6,297 bases of DNA from contig JAGSPQ010000349.1 of the NCBI GenBank assembly GCA_018262385.1, positions 1 to 6,297 of the forward strand, written 5' to 3'. Within the stretch, counting starts at the first letter, position 1; each line of letters opens with the position of its first letter. Shown here piece after piece: positions 1 through 5,769 of this stretch. Both the position numbers and the translations under genes were made by a program. The notes under the pieces are model-generated. The model was not told where the DNA came from. It did no database searches and saw nothing but the letters and a program-made list of their open reading frames with translations. This stretch comes from Myxococcaceae bacterium. GTDB taxonomy: Bacteria; Myxococcota; Myxococcia; Myxococcales; Myxococcaceae.

Positions 1-1244
1 GTCGACTCGTGCATGCCGATGTCCTCGGCCACGTCGCGGAGGATGAGCGGCTTCAGGTAGGCGATCCCCTTGTCGAGGAAGTCGCGCTGGAACTTCACGA
101 TCGACTCGGTCACCTTGTGGATTGTGCGCTGGCGCTGGTGAATCGAGCGGATGAGCCACATCGCGCTGCGCATCTTTTCCTGAACGAACTCTTTGGTGGT
201 GCCCGGCGACATCGCCCCGGCCTTCAGGGCGTTGCGGTAGGCGCCGCTGATTCGCAGCTTCGAGAGGCCGTCGTCGTTGAGCACCACGGTGTACTCGGTG
301 CCCATCTTGTAGATGTAGACGTCGGGGGTGATGTACTGCGCGTCGTCGCCCGAGTAGTTGCGGCCCGGCTTCGGATCGAGGCGGGGCAGCAGCTTGGCGG
401 CGCGGACCACCTCTTCGAGCGGGAGCTTCAGATCCCGGGCGATCGCCGGCAGGTTCTTCGACTCGAGAAACTTCATGTGCTTCTTGAGGATCGTCCCCAG
501 CAGCGCGGCGCCCGGCTCCTTGATCGACGAGGCCTGGATCAGCAGGCACTCCTGCAGGTCGCGCGCGCCGCAGCCCTTCGGCTCGAGCTGCTGGATCCGC
601 TTCAGCGTCTTCTCGGCGACCTGGTTCGAGACGTCGGCCTCGGTGGCCAGCCGGATCATCGGATCGCCTTCGACGTCCGAGAGCTTGAGGTAGCCGTCGT
701 CGTCGAGGTTGCCGATGATCAGCGAGGCGATGCGCCGCTCGGCGTCGTTGAGCTTGATGACGTGCAGCTGATCGTAGAGGTGGGCCTGGAGGTCCTCTTT
801 GCGAACGAGGTTGGCCTCGAAGCTCGGCAGGTCGTCGGTGGCGACGTTGCCCTTGTTGCTGGCGGTGGTCGGCTCGTTGAACTGGTAGCTGTTGAGGTAG
901 GCGTCCCAGTCGATCTCGGGCGGGGCATCCCCGTCGGCCTTCACTTCCTGGGCGGTCTCGGAGACCTTGGCTTCGAAGTCGGCGGGCTGCTCGGCGTTGG
1001 CGGCCTCGAGCGAAGCCTCGCCGGGCTCCTTGTCGCTCATGTCGTCCGAGGCGGTCTCTTCGGGCTGCTCGAGGAGGGGGTTCTGCTCCATCTCCTCCCG
1101 GACCTGTTCCAGGAGCTCCATCCGGGAGAGCTGCAGCAGCTTGATCGCCTGCTGAAGCTGAGGCTGGATGGTCAAATCCCGTGCCAAAGGTAACCGATCG
1201 CGCGGGACGAAACTCCAGAATCTTTCGATGGAAACCGCAACCAT
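1..1244 (-). CDS. rpoN: RNA polymerase sigma-54 factor, 3' end cut off by the window
   Basis: 414 residues are visible; the family is usually about 480-500, so roughly 70-80 C-terminal residues, including the RpoN box that reads the -24 element, lie beyond the left edge. Sigma-54 directs RNA polymerase to -24/-12 promoters and needs AAA+ activators. Seen in order: region I with PQLQQAIKLLQLSRMELLEQ (28-47) and EMEQNPLLE; an acidic linker rich in Asp/Glu (about 60-112); the core-binding domain with IGNLDDDGYL, LEPKGCGARDLQECLL and LDPKPGR (289-295); then YTVVLNDDGL, EKMRSAMWLIRSIHQRQRTI and LRDVAEDIGMHES, the start of the helix-turn-helix at the cut. The chosen ATG shares one base with the lptB stop (TGATG). 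The first 27 residues do not resemble the common LKQSLKLSQQLVMT leader. An alternative in-frame TTG at 1187 would begin MARDLTIQPQ; neither start has a good Shine-Dalgarno. Family identity is certain, the start is not. Confidence 0.95.
   Translation of the reverse strand, partial: MVAVSIERFWSFVPRDRLPLARDLTIQPQLQQAIKLLQLSRMELLEQVREEMEQNPLLEQPEETASDDMSDKEPGEASLEAANAEQPADFEAKVSETAQEVKADGDAPPEIDWDAYLNSYQFNEPTTASNKGNVATDDLPSFEANLVRKEDLQAHLYDQLHVIKLNDAERRIASLIIGNLDDDGYLKLSDVEGDPMIRLATEADVSNQVAEKTLKRIQQLEPKGCGARDLQECLLIQASSIKEPGAALLGTILKKHMKFLESKNLPAIARDLKLPLEEVVRAAKLLPRLDPKPGRNYSGDDAQYITPDVYIYKMGTEYTVVLNDDGLSKLRISGAYRNALKAGAMSPGTTKEFVQEKMRSAMWLIRSIHQRQRTIHKVTESIVKFQRDFLDKGIAYLKPLILRDVAEDIGMHES
1171..1186 (-). 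promoter_or_regulatory. Sigma-54 promoter-like motif near the 5' end of rpoN
   Basis: On the minus strand the sequence reads TGGCACG, four bases, TTGAC. It matches the consensus TGGCACG-N4-TTGCW in the full -24 half and in TTG of the -12 half, with correct spacing, but has GA where the highly conserved -12 GC is expected. It points in the direction of rpoN and lies inside the coding region if the ATG at 1244 is used. It may be chance. Confidence 0.2.
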
Positions 1245-1972
1245 CAGGAAAGCTTGAAGTTTTCGCCTAAATACACGGAACGTGCCCGAGGAGACGAAGC
1301 CAGCTCCGAGGGAGTGCCTGCTTCGAGGATCTTGCCTCCGGCGAGGACGTAGGCCCGGTCGCAGATGGCAAGGGTGTCGCGGACGTTGTGATCGGTGATC
1401 AGCACCCCCAGGCCCTTGGCCTTGAGCCGGACGATCTCCCGCTGGAGCTCCCCGACGTTGATCGGATCGACCCCCGCGAAGGGCTCGTCGAAGAGGATGA
1501 AGCGGGGGGCGGGCAGCAGGCAGCGGGCGATCTCGGCCCGCCGCCGCTCGCCGCCGGAGAGGGTCTCCCCCAGCGACTGGGCCACCGCCTCCAGCCCGAA
1601 CTCGGTCAGCAGCGCGTCGGCCCGGGTGTTCCGCTCGGCGGACGAGAGGCCCTTCTGCAGCTCGAGCACCGCCAGCAGGTTCTGCCGCACCGTCAGCCGG
1701 CGGAAGATGCTGGGCTCCTGGGGCAGATAGCCCAGGCCCCGCTTCGCCCGCTGGTGCATCGGCAGCCCGCCCAGCTCGACCCCGTCGAGCCGCACCGAGC
1801 CGGCGTCGGGAGCGATCAGCCCGACCACCAGGTTGAAGCTGGTCGTCTTGCCGGCGCCGTTGGGGCCCAGCAGCCCGACCACCTCTCCGGGGCGGACGTT
1901 GAAGGCGACGCCGTCCACCACCCGGCGGGCGCGGTAGGCCTTCACCAGCCCGCTCGCCTCGAGCAGGCTCAC
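1244..1972 (-). CDS. lptB: LptB, ATP-binding protein of the LPS export ABC transporter
   Basis: 242 residues, matching the usual LptB length. Two copies bind LptF/LptG on the cytoplasmic face of the inner membrane and hydrolyse ATP to pull LPS out of the bilayer. All ABC motifs are present: Walker A GPNGAGKTT at 36-44, Q-loop Gln85 in YLPQEPSIFRRLTV, signature LSGGERRRAEIARCL from 138, Walker B FILFDEPFAGVDP with Glu163, D-loop, and switch His195 in ITDHNV. QEPSIFR and DEPFAGVDP are typical of LptB rather than of amino-acid transporter ATPases. Phe90 and Arg91 lie where LptB contacts the LptF/G coupling helices. The GTG at 1972 overlaps the lptA stop as GTGA; purine-rich AAG repeats precede it. 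The frame is open to 2296, but the extra segment is Arg/Pro-rich out-of-frame lptA sequence. The stop TGA shares its last A with the ATG of rpoN. LptF and LptG are not in the window and are often encoded elsewhere. Confidence 0.97.
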   Translation of the reverse strand: MSLLEASGLVKAYRARRVVDGVAFNVRPGEVVGLLGPNGAGKTTSFNLVVGLIAPDAGSVRLDGVELGGLPMHQRAKRGLGYLPQEPSIFRRLTVRQNLLAVLELQKGLSSAERNTRADALLTEFGLEAVAQSLGETLSGGERRRAEIARCLLPAPRFILFDEPFAGVDPINVGELQREIVRLKAKGLGVLITDHNVRDTLAICDRAYVLAGGKILEAGTPSELASSPRARSVYLGENFKLS

Positions 1973-2787
1973 GGCTTCTTCTTCTTCGGGTCGGCCTGGA
2001 GGACGGTGGTGGCGTTCTCGACCTCGAGGGTGTCCTTGCCGGTGCGGAAGGTGATCTTCGAGCCGCGCATCCGGTTGGGCCCCTGGCGGGCCTCGGGCTT
2101 GCCGGTGACGACCAGCACTCCGCGGGCGTTGTCGTAGTCGGCGCGCTGGCCGCGGGCCCACTTGTCTCCATCGGTCGCTTCGACGCCGCCGCGCGCTTGC
2201 ACCTGGGTCACCACTCCCTGCTCGTCGTAATGGGCGGTGAGCTCGGGCGCCTTGATCAACGTCGGGCCGCGGCGGGCGCGGACGTTGCCCGTCCACACCG
2301 CGGTGGACTTCCGGTCTTCCAGCACCAGCAGGTTGGCGTCGATCTCGACCGTCGCCCCCTGGGCCGAAGCCTCGCTGGGCGCCACGGTCTTCGCCTGGGT
2401 GACTTCGACCCGCTCGAGGCCGGTGGTGAAGGTGACCCGGTCGCCCTTGACGGTGCGCTTGCCGAGCCGGGCCTGGGGGTTGCCATCGACGACGAGGATC
2501 CCGGTGAGGTTGTCGTAGTTGGCGCGCTCGCCCGTGGCGGTGCGATCGCCGTCGACCGCCTCGACGTGGCCCACCGCCACGATCCGCGAGACGTCGTGGC
2601 CGGCGGCATAGAAGACGGTGAGGGTGTCGCAGGTGACGGTGGTGGTGTCGCGGATCGCCTTCGCGTGGCCGGTGTAGATCGCCCGGCCTTCTTTGTTGAG
2701 CAGCTCGAGCTTGTCGGCGCTCACCTCGATCGGGCGGGCGAGCAGTCCGGCGTCGGGAGCGGCCGCGAGCAGCAGCGCGAGGATCAC
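1969..2787 (-). CDS. lptA: LptA, periplasmic LPS transport bridge protein with two OstA-type domains
   Basis: 272 residues from a GTG at 2787 that overlaps the lptC stop as GTGA. LptA carries LPS across the periplasm between LptC and the outer-membrane LptD. A short hydrophobic N-terminus (ILALLLAAAPDAG) without a basic leader serves as the probable signal peptide. The OstA/LptA pattern is clear: PIEVSADKLELLNKEGRAIY, YTGHAKAIRD, then RANYDN-x(2)-GILVV-x-G-x-P-x-AR. This pattern occurs twice, in residues 20-138 and 147-264, whereas E. coli LptA has 185 residues and one such domain. The C-terminus is Lys-rich (DPKKKKP). Its AAG run lies just before the lptB start and may help ribosomes load there. 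The frame is open further upstream to 3417, but that part would overlap the whole lptC gene and has no LptA features. Family identity is firm; the role of the second domain is inferred. Confidence 0.92.
   Translation of the reverse strand: MILALLLAAAPDAGLLARPIEVSADKLELLNKEGRAIYTGHAKAIRDTTTVTCDTLTVFYAAGHDVSRIVAVGHVEAVDGDRTATGERANYDNLTGILVVDGNPQARLGKRTVKGDRVTFTTGLERVEVTQAKTVAPSEASAQGATVEIDANLLVLEDRKSTAVWTGNVRARRGPTLIKAPELTAHYDEQGVVTQVQARGGVEATDGDKWARGQRADYDNARGVLVVTGKPEARQGPNRMRGSKITFRTGKDTLEVENATTVLQADPKKKKP
1996..2730 (-). repeat. Internal tandem duplication of the LptA/OstA domain
   Basis: Copy 1 is encoded at about 2730-2374 and copy 2 at about 2349-1996. The strongest stretch aligns without gaps at an offset of 127 residues: residues 86-129 against 213-256, with 22 of 44 identical by my count (shared G-x-RA-x-YDN, LVV-x-G-x-P-x-AR, TF-x-TG, EV). 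Conservation is at protein level; the DNA has diverged. Confidence 0.85.
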
Positions 2788-3320
2788 GGCGCGCCCACGC
2801 GGGACCGCACCACGTCGAAGCTGGCGTGCTGCGCCTCGAGATCGAAGCGGAAGCCCTGGGCGTCGAGCGAGAAAGGCCGGCCGCCCTGCTGGCCGCGGAC
2901 GGCGATCGGCGCCACGCCGGTCGCGACCCCCCGGGCGCCTTCCTTTCCTTCGAAGTGCGCGGCCGGAGTGGTGGCGACGAAGCGGGAGCCGGGGTCGGGA
3001 TCGCTGGAGGCGATCGTCACCCCGCCCGAGGCATCGAAGGCGAGCGAGTCGAGGTTGCCGGTGAGCGCGGGCGCCTGAAGGGTGATCGCGTCGAGGCGGA
3101 AGTCGAAGCGGGCGTTCTGGGCGGTGAGCGCGCCGCTCGAGCGCATCAGCTCGACCCGGGACGAGCGGACGAGCAGGTGGGCAGCGCCGTGGCGGTAGAC
3201 CCGCAGGGTCACTCCCTCGAAGACCAGCTCGGGGCGAGGCGCCGCCGGCGGCGGCTGGGCCGGGGGCCGCTCGCAGCTCAGGGCGAGGGTGAGGCAGGCG
3301 ATGAACCGCAGGGGTCTCAA
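2784..3320 (-). CDS. lptC: LptC-like LPS export protein, predicted lipoprotein
   Basis: 178 residues from a TTG start at 3320. LptC normally links the inner-membrane LptB2FG complex to periplasmic LptA and receives LPS from it. This assignment rests on position directly before lptA-lptB, on size (E. coli LptC has 191 residues), and on a typical beta-rich pattern (FEGVTLRVYRHGAAHLLVRS, then a lower-similarity C-terminal half ending GFRFDLEAQHASFDVVRSRV). The N-terminus RFIACLTLALSC-E has a lipobox with Cys16 and Glu at +2, followed by a Pro/Ala-rich linker (residues 19-30), instead of the uncleaved membrane anchor of E. coli LptC. The TTG overlaps the previous stop as TTGA and no Shine-Dalgarno is visible, so coupled translation is likely. 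The frame stays open up to 3371, but that extension runs into the preceding gene and would put charged residues before the signal peptide. The family call is fairly firm from context, weaker from sequence alone. Confidence 0.8.
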   Translation of the reverse strand: MRPLRFIACLTLALSCERPPAQPPPAAPRPELVFEGVTLRVYRHGAAHLLVRSSRVELMRSSGALTAQNARFDFRLDAITLQAPALTGNLDSLAFDASGGVTIASSDPDPGSRFVATTPAAHFEGKEGARGVATGVAPIAVRGQQGGRPFSLDAQGFRFDLEAQHASFDVVRSRVGAP

Positions 3321-3838
3321 GGGCAGGTGCCGGTGAACAGCGGGCTGATGATGCCCGCGTCGGCCGTGCACTGGGTGAGGATGTTGAAGCGGATCCGGCC
3401 GACCGAAGCGCCGCCACCGCCGCCGCCGCCGTTGCGGCCGCCGCCGGCGGTGCCCGCGTCTCCCCCCGCGGCTGCCGTCACTCCCACTCCGCCGGCGCCG
3501 CCGTTGCCGCCGCGGGTCGAGCCGGTGCTTCCTCCGGTCGCGAGCTGGGTGTTGCTGACATGCCCGTCCTGGCCGTCGTCGCCCGCCTCGCCGCCGCCGT
3601 TGGGATCGCCGTCGCCTTCGCCGCCGCCGCCCCCCAGCGCGCTGATCAGCGCCGAAGAGGACAGCCGCAGCGCGGTGGCCTCGAGCAGCACTGCGCCGCC
3701 GCTGCCGGCGCCCCCGCCGCCGGCGTTGAGGTTGTTGTCGTTGTCGCCGCCCTTGCCGCCCAGCCCGGGCGCGGCGACGTAGCCGTTGATGAACAGCGAG
3801 CCGGCGACCGACAGCTGCACCGCTCCGCCCCCGTATCC
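3317..3838 (-). repeat. Gly-rich C-terminal block duplicated in the upstream gene (5770-6285)
   Basis: The 3' end of the lipoprotein gene and the 3' end of the gene upstream encode similar Gly-rich domains that align over about 170 residues with gaps only in the Gly-rich loops. At DNA level the longest identity I found by eye is 21 bases (3809-3829 versus 6253-6273), covering the GGGAVQLS segment. This indicates a tandem paralogous pair arising from an old gene duplication rather than a recent exact repeat. Confidence 0.7.
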
Positions 3839-5755
3839 ACCCGCAGCCGGGCCACCGAGGTAGCTGCTGCCGCCGTAGCCGCCGGAGCAGCCGCCGCGCA
3901 GTGGAACGAGCTGGGGGTTTCCGTTCGCGACCGCGGCCGCGCCGCCCGAGCTGTTGAGCGTCGCCCCGATGCCTCCCGGCCCGGAGGGCGCGCCGAACGC
4001 GCCGCCCCCGCCGCCGCCGGAGGTGAAGTTGCCCGAGATCCCGTCGCCGCCCTTGCCGAAAGTCCCGATGACGGTGCAGTGGGACTTGGCGGGGAACCCC
4101 AATGACCCGCCGGCGCCGCGATCATTGTTGCCGGGCCGGGGAGCGGCGACGATCCGGCCGCCTACTGCCGCGCTGCCGAACACCGCCAGGACCACCGGTC
4201 GCGCCCCGGTCAGGTAGAGCCCCCCGCCGTCGGTGACTTCCAGGTTCGGCATCGCCAGCACCACCACGTCGTCGGCGCCGGCCTGGGGCTGAATGAAGAC
4301 CAGCGGCCGCGGCCCGCACCAACTGGCGAAGCCGCCGTTGCCGCCGATGTCGGAGTCGAACTCGGCCTCGCAGTCGATCTTCACCGACGCATCGGGGACG
4401 CTGAGCAGGCCGGGGTCGAAGTTGCTCGGGGTGTAGGGGAAGGGCTTGCCGCAGGTTCCGTCGGCGCGGCAGAAGCCGCCATCGCAGCGGGCATAGAGCG
4501 GCGGGGCGGCGTACTGGCACCCGCCGTCGGTTCCGCAGCTGCCGACGCCGCTGCAGGTAGAGGTCGAGGGGCAGATGGCGCCGCCGCCGCAGACGCCTGC
4601 GCTGCAGACGGTGCCCAGGGTGCAGCCGTTGTTGTCGTCACAGGCGAGGGTGTTGCAGTCGGGGTCCTGGCAGTCGGTGAGCAGATCGAAGTCGTCGTCG
4701 AGCCCGTTGGCGCACGCCTCGACGGGGCCGCAGCCACCGTCCGTCCGGCAGAAGCCGCCATCGCAGACCGCGCCCGCATCGCGCAGCCCGAAGGGGCAGC
4801 CGGTGCCTTCGACGCAGGCGCCGGTCGAGACGAAGCACTGGCCGGGAGGGGTGCAGACGATCGGGGCGGTCGGGGTGCAGGCGGTGCCGACGCAGGCCGC
4901 GGCGAGGAAGCAGGTCGAGGGGCCGGCGTCACAGGCCTGGTTGGCGCAGTCGGGATCCGCGCAGTCGGTGAGCAGGTCGGTGTCGTCGTCGAGCGCGTTG
5001 GCGCAGAAGACCTCTCCCCCGTCGGCGCAGCTCTTGTCGGATCGGCAGATGCCGTTGGTGTTGCAGCCCAGGCCCACGCCCGCGTCGTAGCCACAGACCC
5101 CGCCGGCGCAGGCCCCGGGAGCGACCTCGCACTGGCCGGGATTGGTGCAGGAAACTGCGGCCCCCTCGCAGCCGCCGTCGGCGCGGCAGAGGTCGGGGTT
5201 GGTGCAGCCGTCGTTGTCGTTGCAGCCCAGGCCCCCACACGACGGATCGAGGCAGTCGGCCAGGCCGTCGCAGTCGTTGTCGAGCCCGTCGCTGCACACC
5301 TCGGAGGAGGGGACACAGCCGCCATCGCCCGGGCCTGCGTCGCCGGTTCCCCCGTCGTCCATTCCGCCGTCCGGGGTGGCGCCGCGCAGGATCAGCGTCA
5401 CCTCCTGGCGGCCGGGCAGATCGAGGTTGAACGCGCTCGAGGCCTGGACCTGCTCGAGCACCGCCCCCGAGCAGTCGGAGGAGGCATAGGCGCGCGCGAA
5501 GGGGACGAGCCGACCGCGAATGTCGGCGGTGCGCTCGACGCCGACGATCAACGAGTTGTCCGTCGGCCGGGGCAGCGCCTTGCTCTCGAAGCTCGCCGCG
5601 CCGCTTTCTTTCTGCACCCCGACGATCGCGCACTTCGCGGGCGAGCCGGCCTCGAAGGTGACGGTGATCGCCAGCCCTGAGCCGGTGGGGCCGCAGGAGC
5701 ACCCCACGCCCCAGGCGGCCAGCACGGCGAGGAGGGTGAGCCCACGACTCGACAT
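3317..5755 (-). CDS. Large predicted lipoprotein with Cys-rich MopE-like repeats and Gly-rich C-terminal half
   Basis: Complete, 812 residues; exact function unknown. A short positively charged N-terminus and hydrophobic stretch lead to a lipobox (WGVGC, Cys19), so a lipoprotein is predicted. Residues 26-123 look like a beta-rich domain; 126-147 are an Asp/Gly linker (DGGMDDGGTGDAGPGDGG). Residues 152-436 hold three Cys-rich repeats whose first Cys falls at 154, 251 and 348. Repeat 1 contains the acidic motif LDNDCDGLADC, like MopE-type putative metal-binding motifs; repeats 2 and 3 are degenerate at that site. CR-x-D-x-x-C elements occur near 190, 237, 336 and 429. From about 470 the chain is Gly-rich with short beta-like strands (ARPVVLAVFGSAAV), suggesting a beta-helix or fibrous surface domain. 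The last ~173 residues are paralogous to the upstream gene product. The ATG has an SD at 5761-5764. The TGA at 3317 overlaps the TTG start of the lptC-like gene. A surface or outer-membrane role is inferred; automated pipelines may call it hypothetical or PE-PGRS-like. Confidence 0.9.
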   Translation of the reverse strand: MSSRGLTLLAVLAAWGVGCSCGPTGSGLAITVTFEAGSPAKCAIVGVQKESGAASFESKALPRPTDNSLIVGVERTADIRGRLVPFARAYASSDCSGAVLEQVQASSAFNLDLPGRQEVTLILRGATPDGGMDDGGTGDAGPGDGGCVPSSEVCSDGLDNDCDGLADCLDPSCGGLGCNDNDGCTNPDLCRADGGCEGAAVSCTNPGQCEVAPGACAGGVCGYDAGVGLGCNTNGICRSDKSCADGGEVFCANALDDDTDLLTDCADPDCANQACDAGPSTCFLAAACVGTACTPTAPIVCTPPGQCFVSTGACVEGTGCPFGLRDAGAVCDGGFCRTDGGCGPVEACANGLDDDFDLLTDCQDPDCNTLACDDNNGCTLGTVCSAGVCGGGAICPSTSTCSGVGSCGTDGGCQYAAPPLYARCDGGFCRADGTCGKPFPYTPSNFDPGLLSVPDASVKIDCEAEFDSDIGGNGGFASWCGPRPLVFIQPQAGADDVVVLAMPNLEVTDGGGLYLTGARPVVLAVFGSAAVGGRIVAAPRPGNNDRGAGGSLGFPAKSHCTVIGTFGKGGDGISGNFTSGGGGGGAFGAPSGPGGIGATLNSSGGAAAVANGNPQLVPLRGGCSGGYGGSSYLGGPAAGGYGGGAVQLSVAGSLFINGYVAAPGLGGKGGDNDNNLNAGGGGAGSGGAVLLEATALRLSSSALISALGGGGGEGDGDPNGGGEAGDDGQDGHVSNTQLATGGSTGSTRGGNGGAGGVGVTAAAGGDAGTAGGGRNGGGGGGGASVGRIRFNILTQCTADAGIISPLFTGTCP
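4448..5302 (-). repeat. Three tandem Cys-rich protein repeats, about 97 residues each
   Basis: These are coding repeats inside the lipoprotein, at about 5302-5015, 5014-4721 and 4720-4448. Each opens with E-x(1-2)-C-x-[DN]-[GA]-L-D-[ND]-D-x-D-x-L-x-D-C-x-D-P-[SD]-C, and the first Cys recurs exactly 97 residues apart (154, 251, 348). Each unit closes with a [IF]CR-[ST/A]-D-x-x-C element. Only the first copy keeps the full DNDCDG; copies 2 and 3 read DDDTDL and DDDFDL, having lost the central Cys and the Gly. Disulfide bonding and metal binding are inferred from composition and known motif types. Confidence 0.8.
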
Positions 5756-5760
5756 CAGGA

Positions 5761-5764
5761 CCTC
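5761..5764 (-). promoter_or_regulatory. Ribosome binding site of the 812-residue lipoprotein gene
   Basis: On the minus strand GAGG sits 5 bases before the ATG at 5755, inside the 14-base gap after the upstream stop. It supports the ATG at 5755. It is the only convincing Shine-Dalgarno sequence at a start in this window; the later genes overlap and lack one. Confidence 0.6.
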
Positions 5765-5769
5765 GGCTT

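Noticed and set aside
9..1193. Plus-strand open frame of 394 codons
   Set aside because: It is exactly antisense to rpoN, whose motifs are unmistakable. In GC-rich DNA with strong third-position bias the opposite strand often stays open; the translation (many Leu, Val, Arg, Gly, no domain) has no recognisable family.
1973..2296. N-terminal extension of LptB to position 2296
   Set aside because: The extra residues are Arg/Pro-rich, match no ABC protein, and lie in the coding region of lptA in another frame. The GTG at 1972 gives the exact family length and residue numbering.
1388..3078. Plus-strand open frames at 1388-2137 and 2197-3078
   Set aside because: They are antisense to lptB, lptA and lptC, with compositions typical of GC-rich shadow frames and no family features.
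2788..3417. N-terminal extension of the LptA frame to 3417
   Set aside because: It would cover the whole lptC gene in another frame; the GTG at 2787 begins directly at a hydrophobic signal-like segment and overlaps the lptC stop.
2826..3782. Plus-strand open frame of 318 codons with a Pro-rich second half
   Set aside because: It runs antisense to lptC and the Gly-rich lipoprotein; the Pro runs are simply the complement of Gly codons (GGC/GCC). No start signal or domain supports it.
3317..4120. GC-rich short repeats looking like a CRISPR or tandem DNA repeat array
   Set aside because: The repetition comes from Gly codons in a continuous reading frame; there are no fixed repeats with unique spacers of constant length.
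3317..4345. Relationship to mycobacterial PE-PGRS proteins
   Set aside because: The Gly-rich composition is similar, but there is no PE domain, the protein has a Gram-negative style lipobox and Cys-rich repeats, and the neighbours are LPS export genes.
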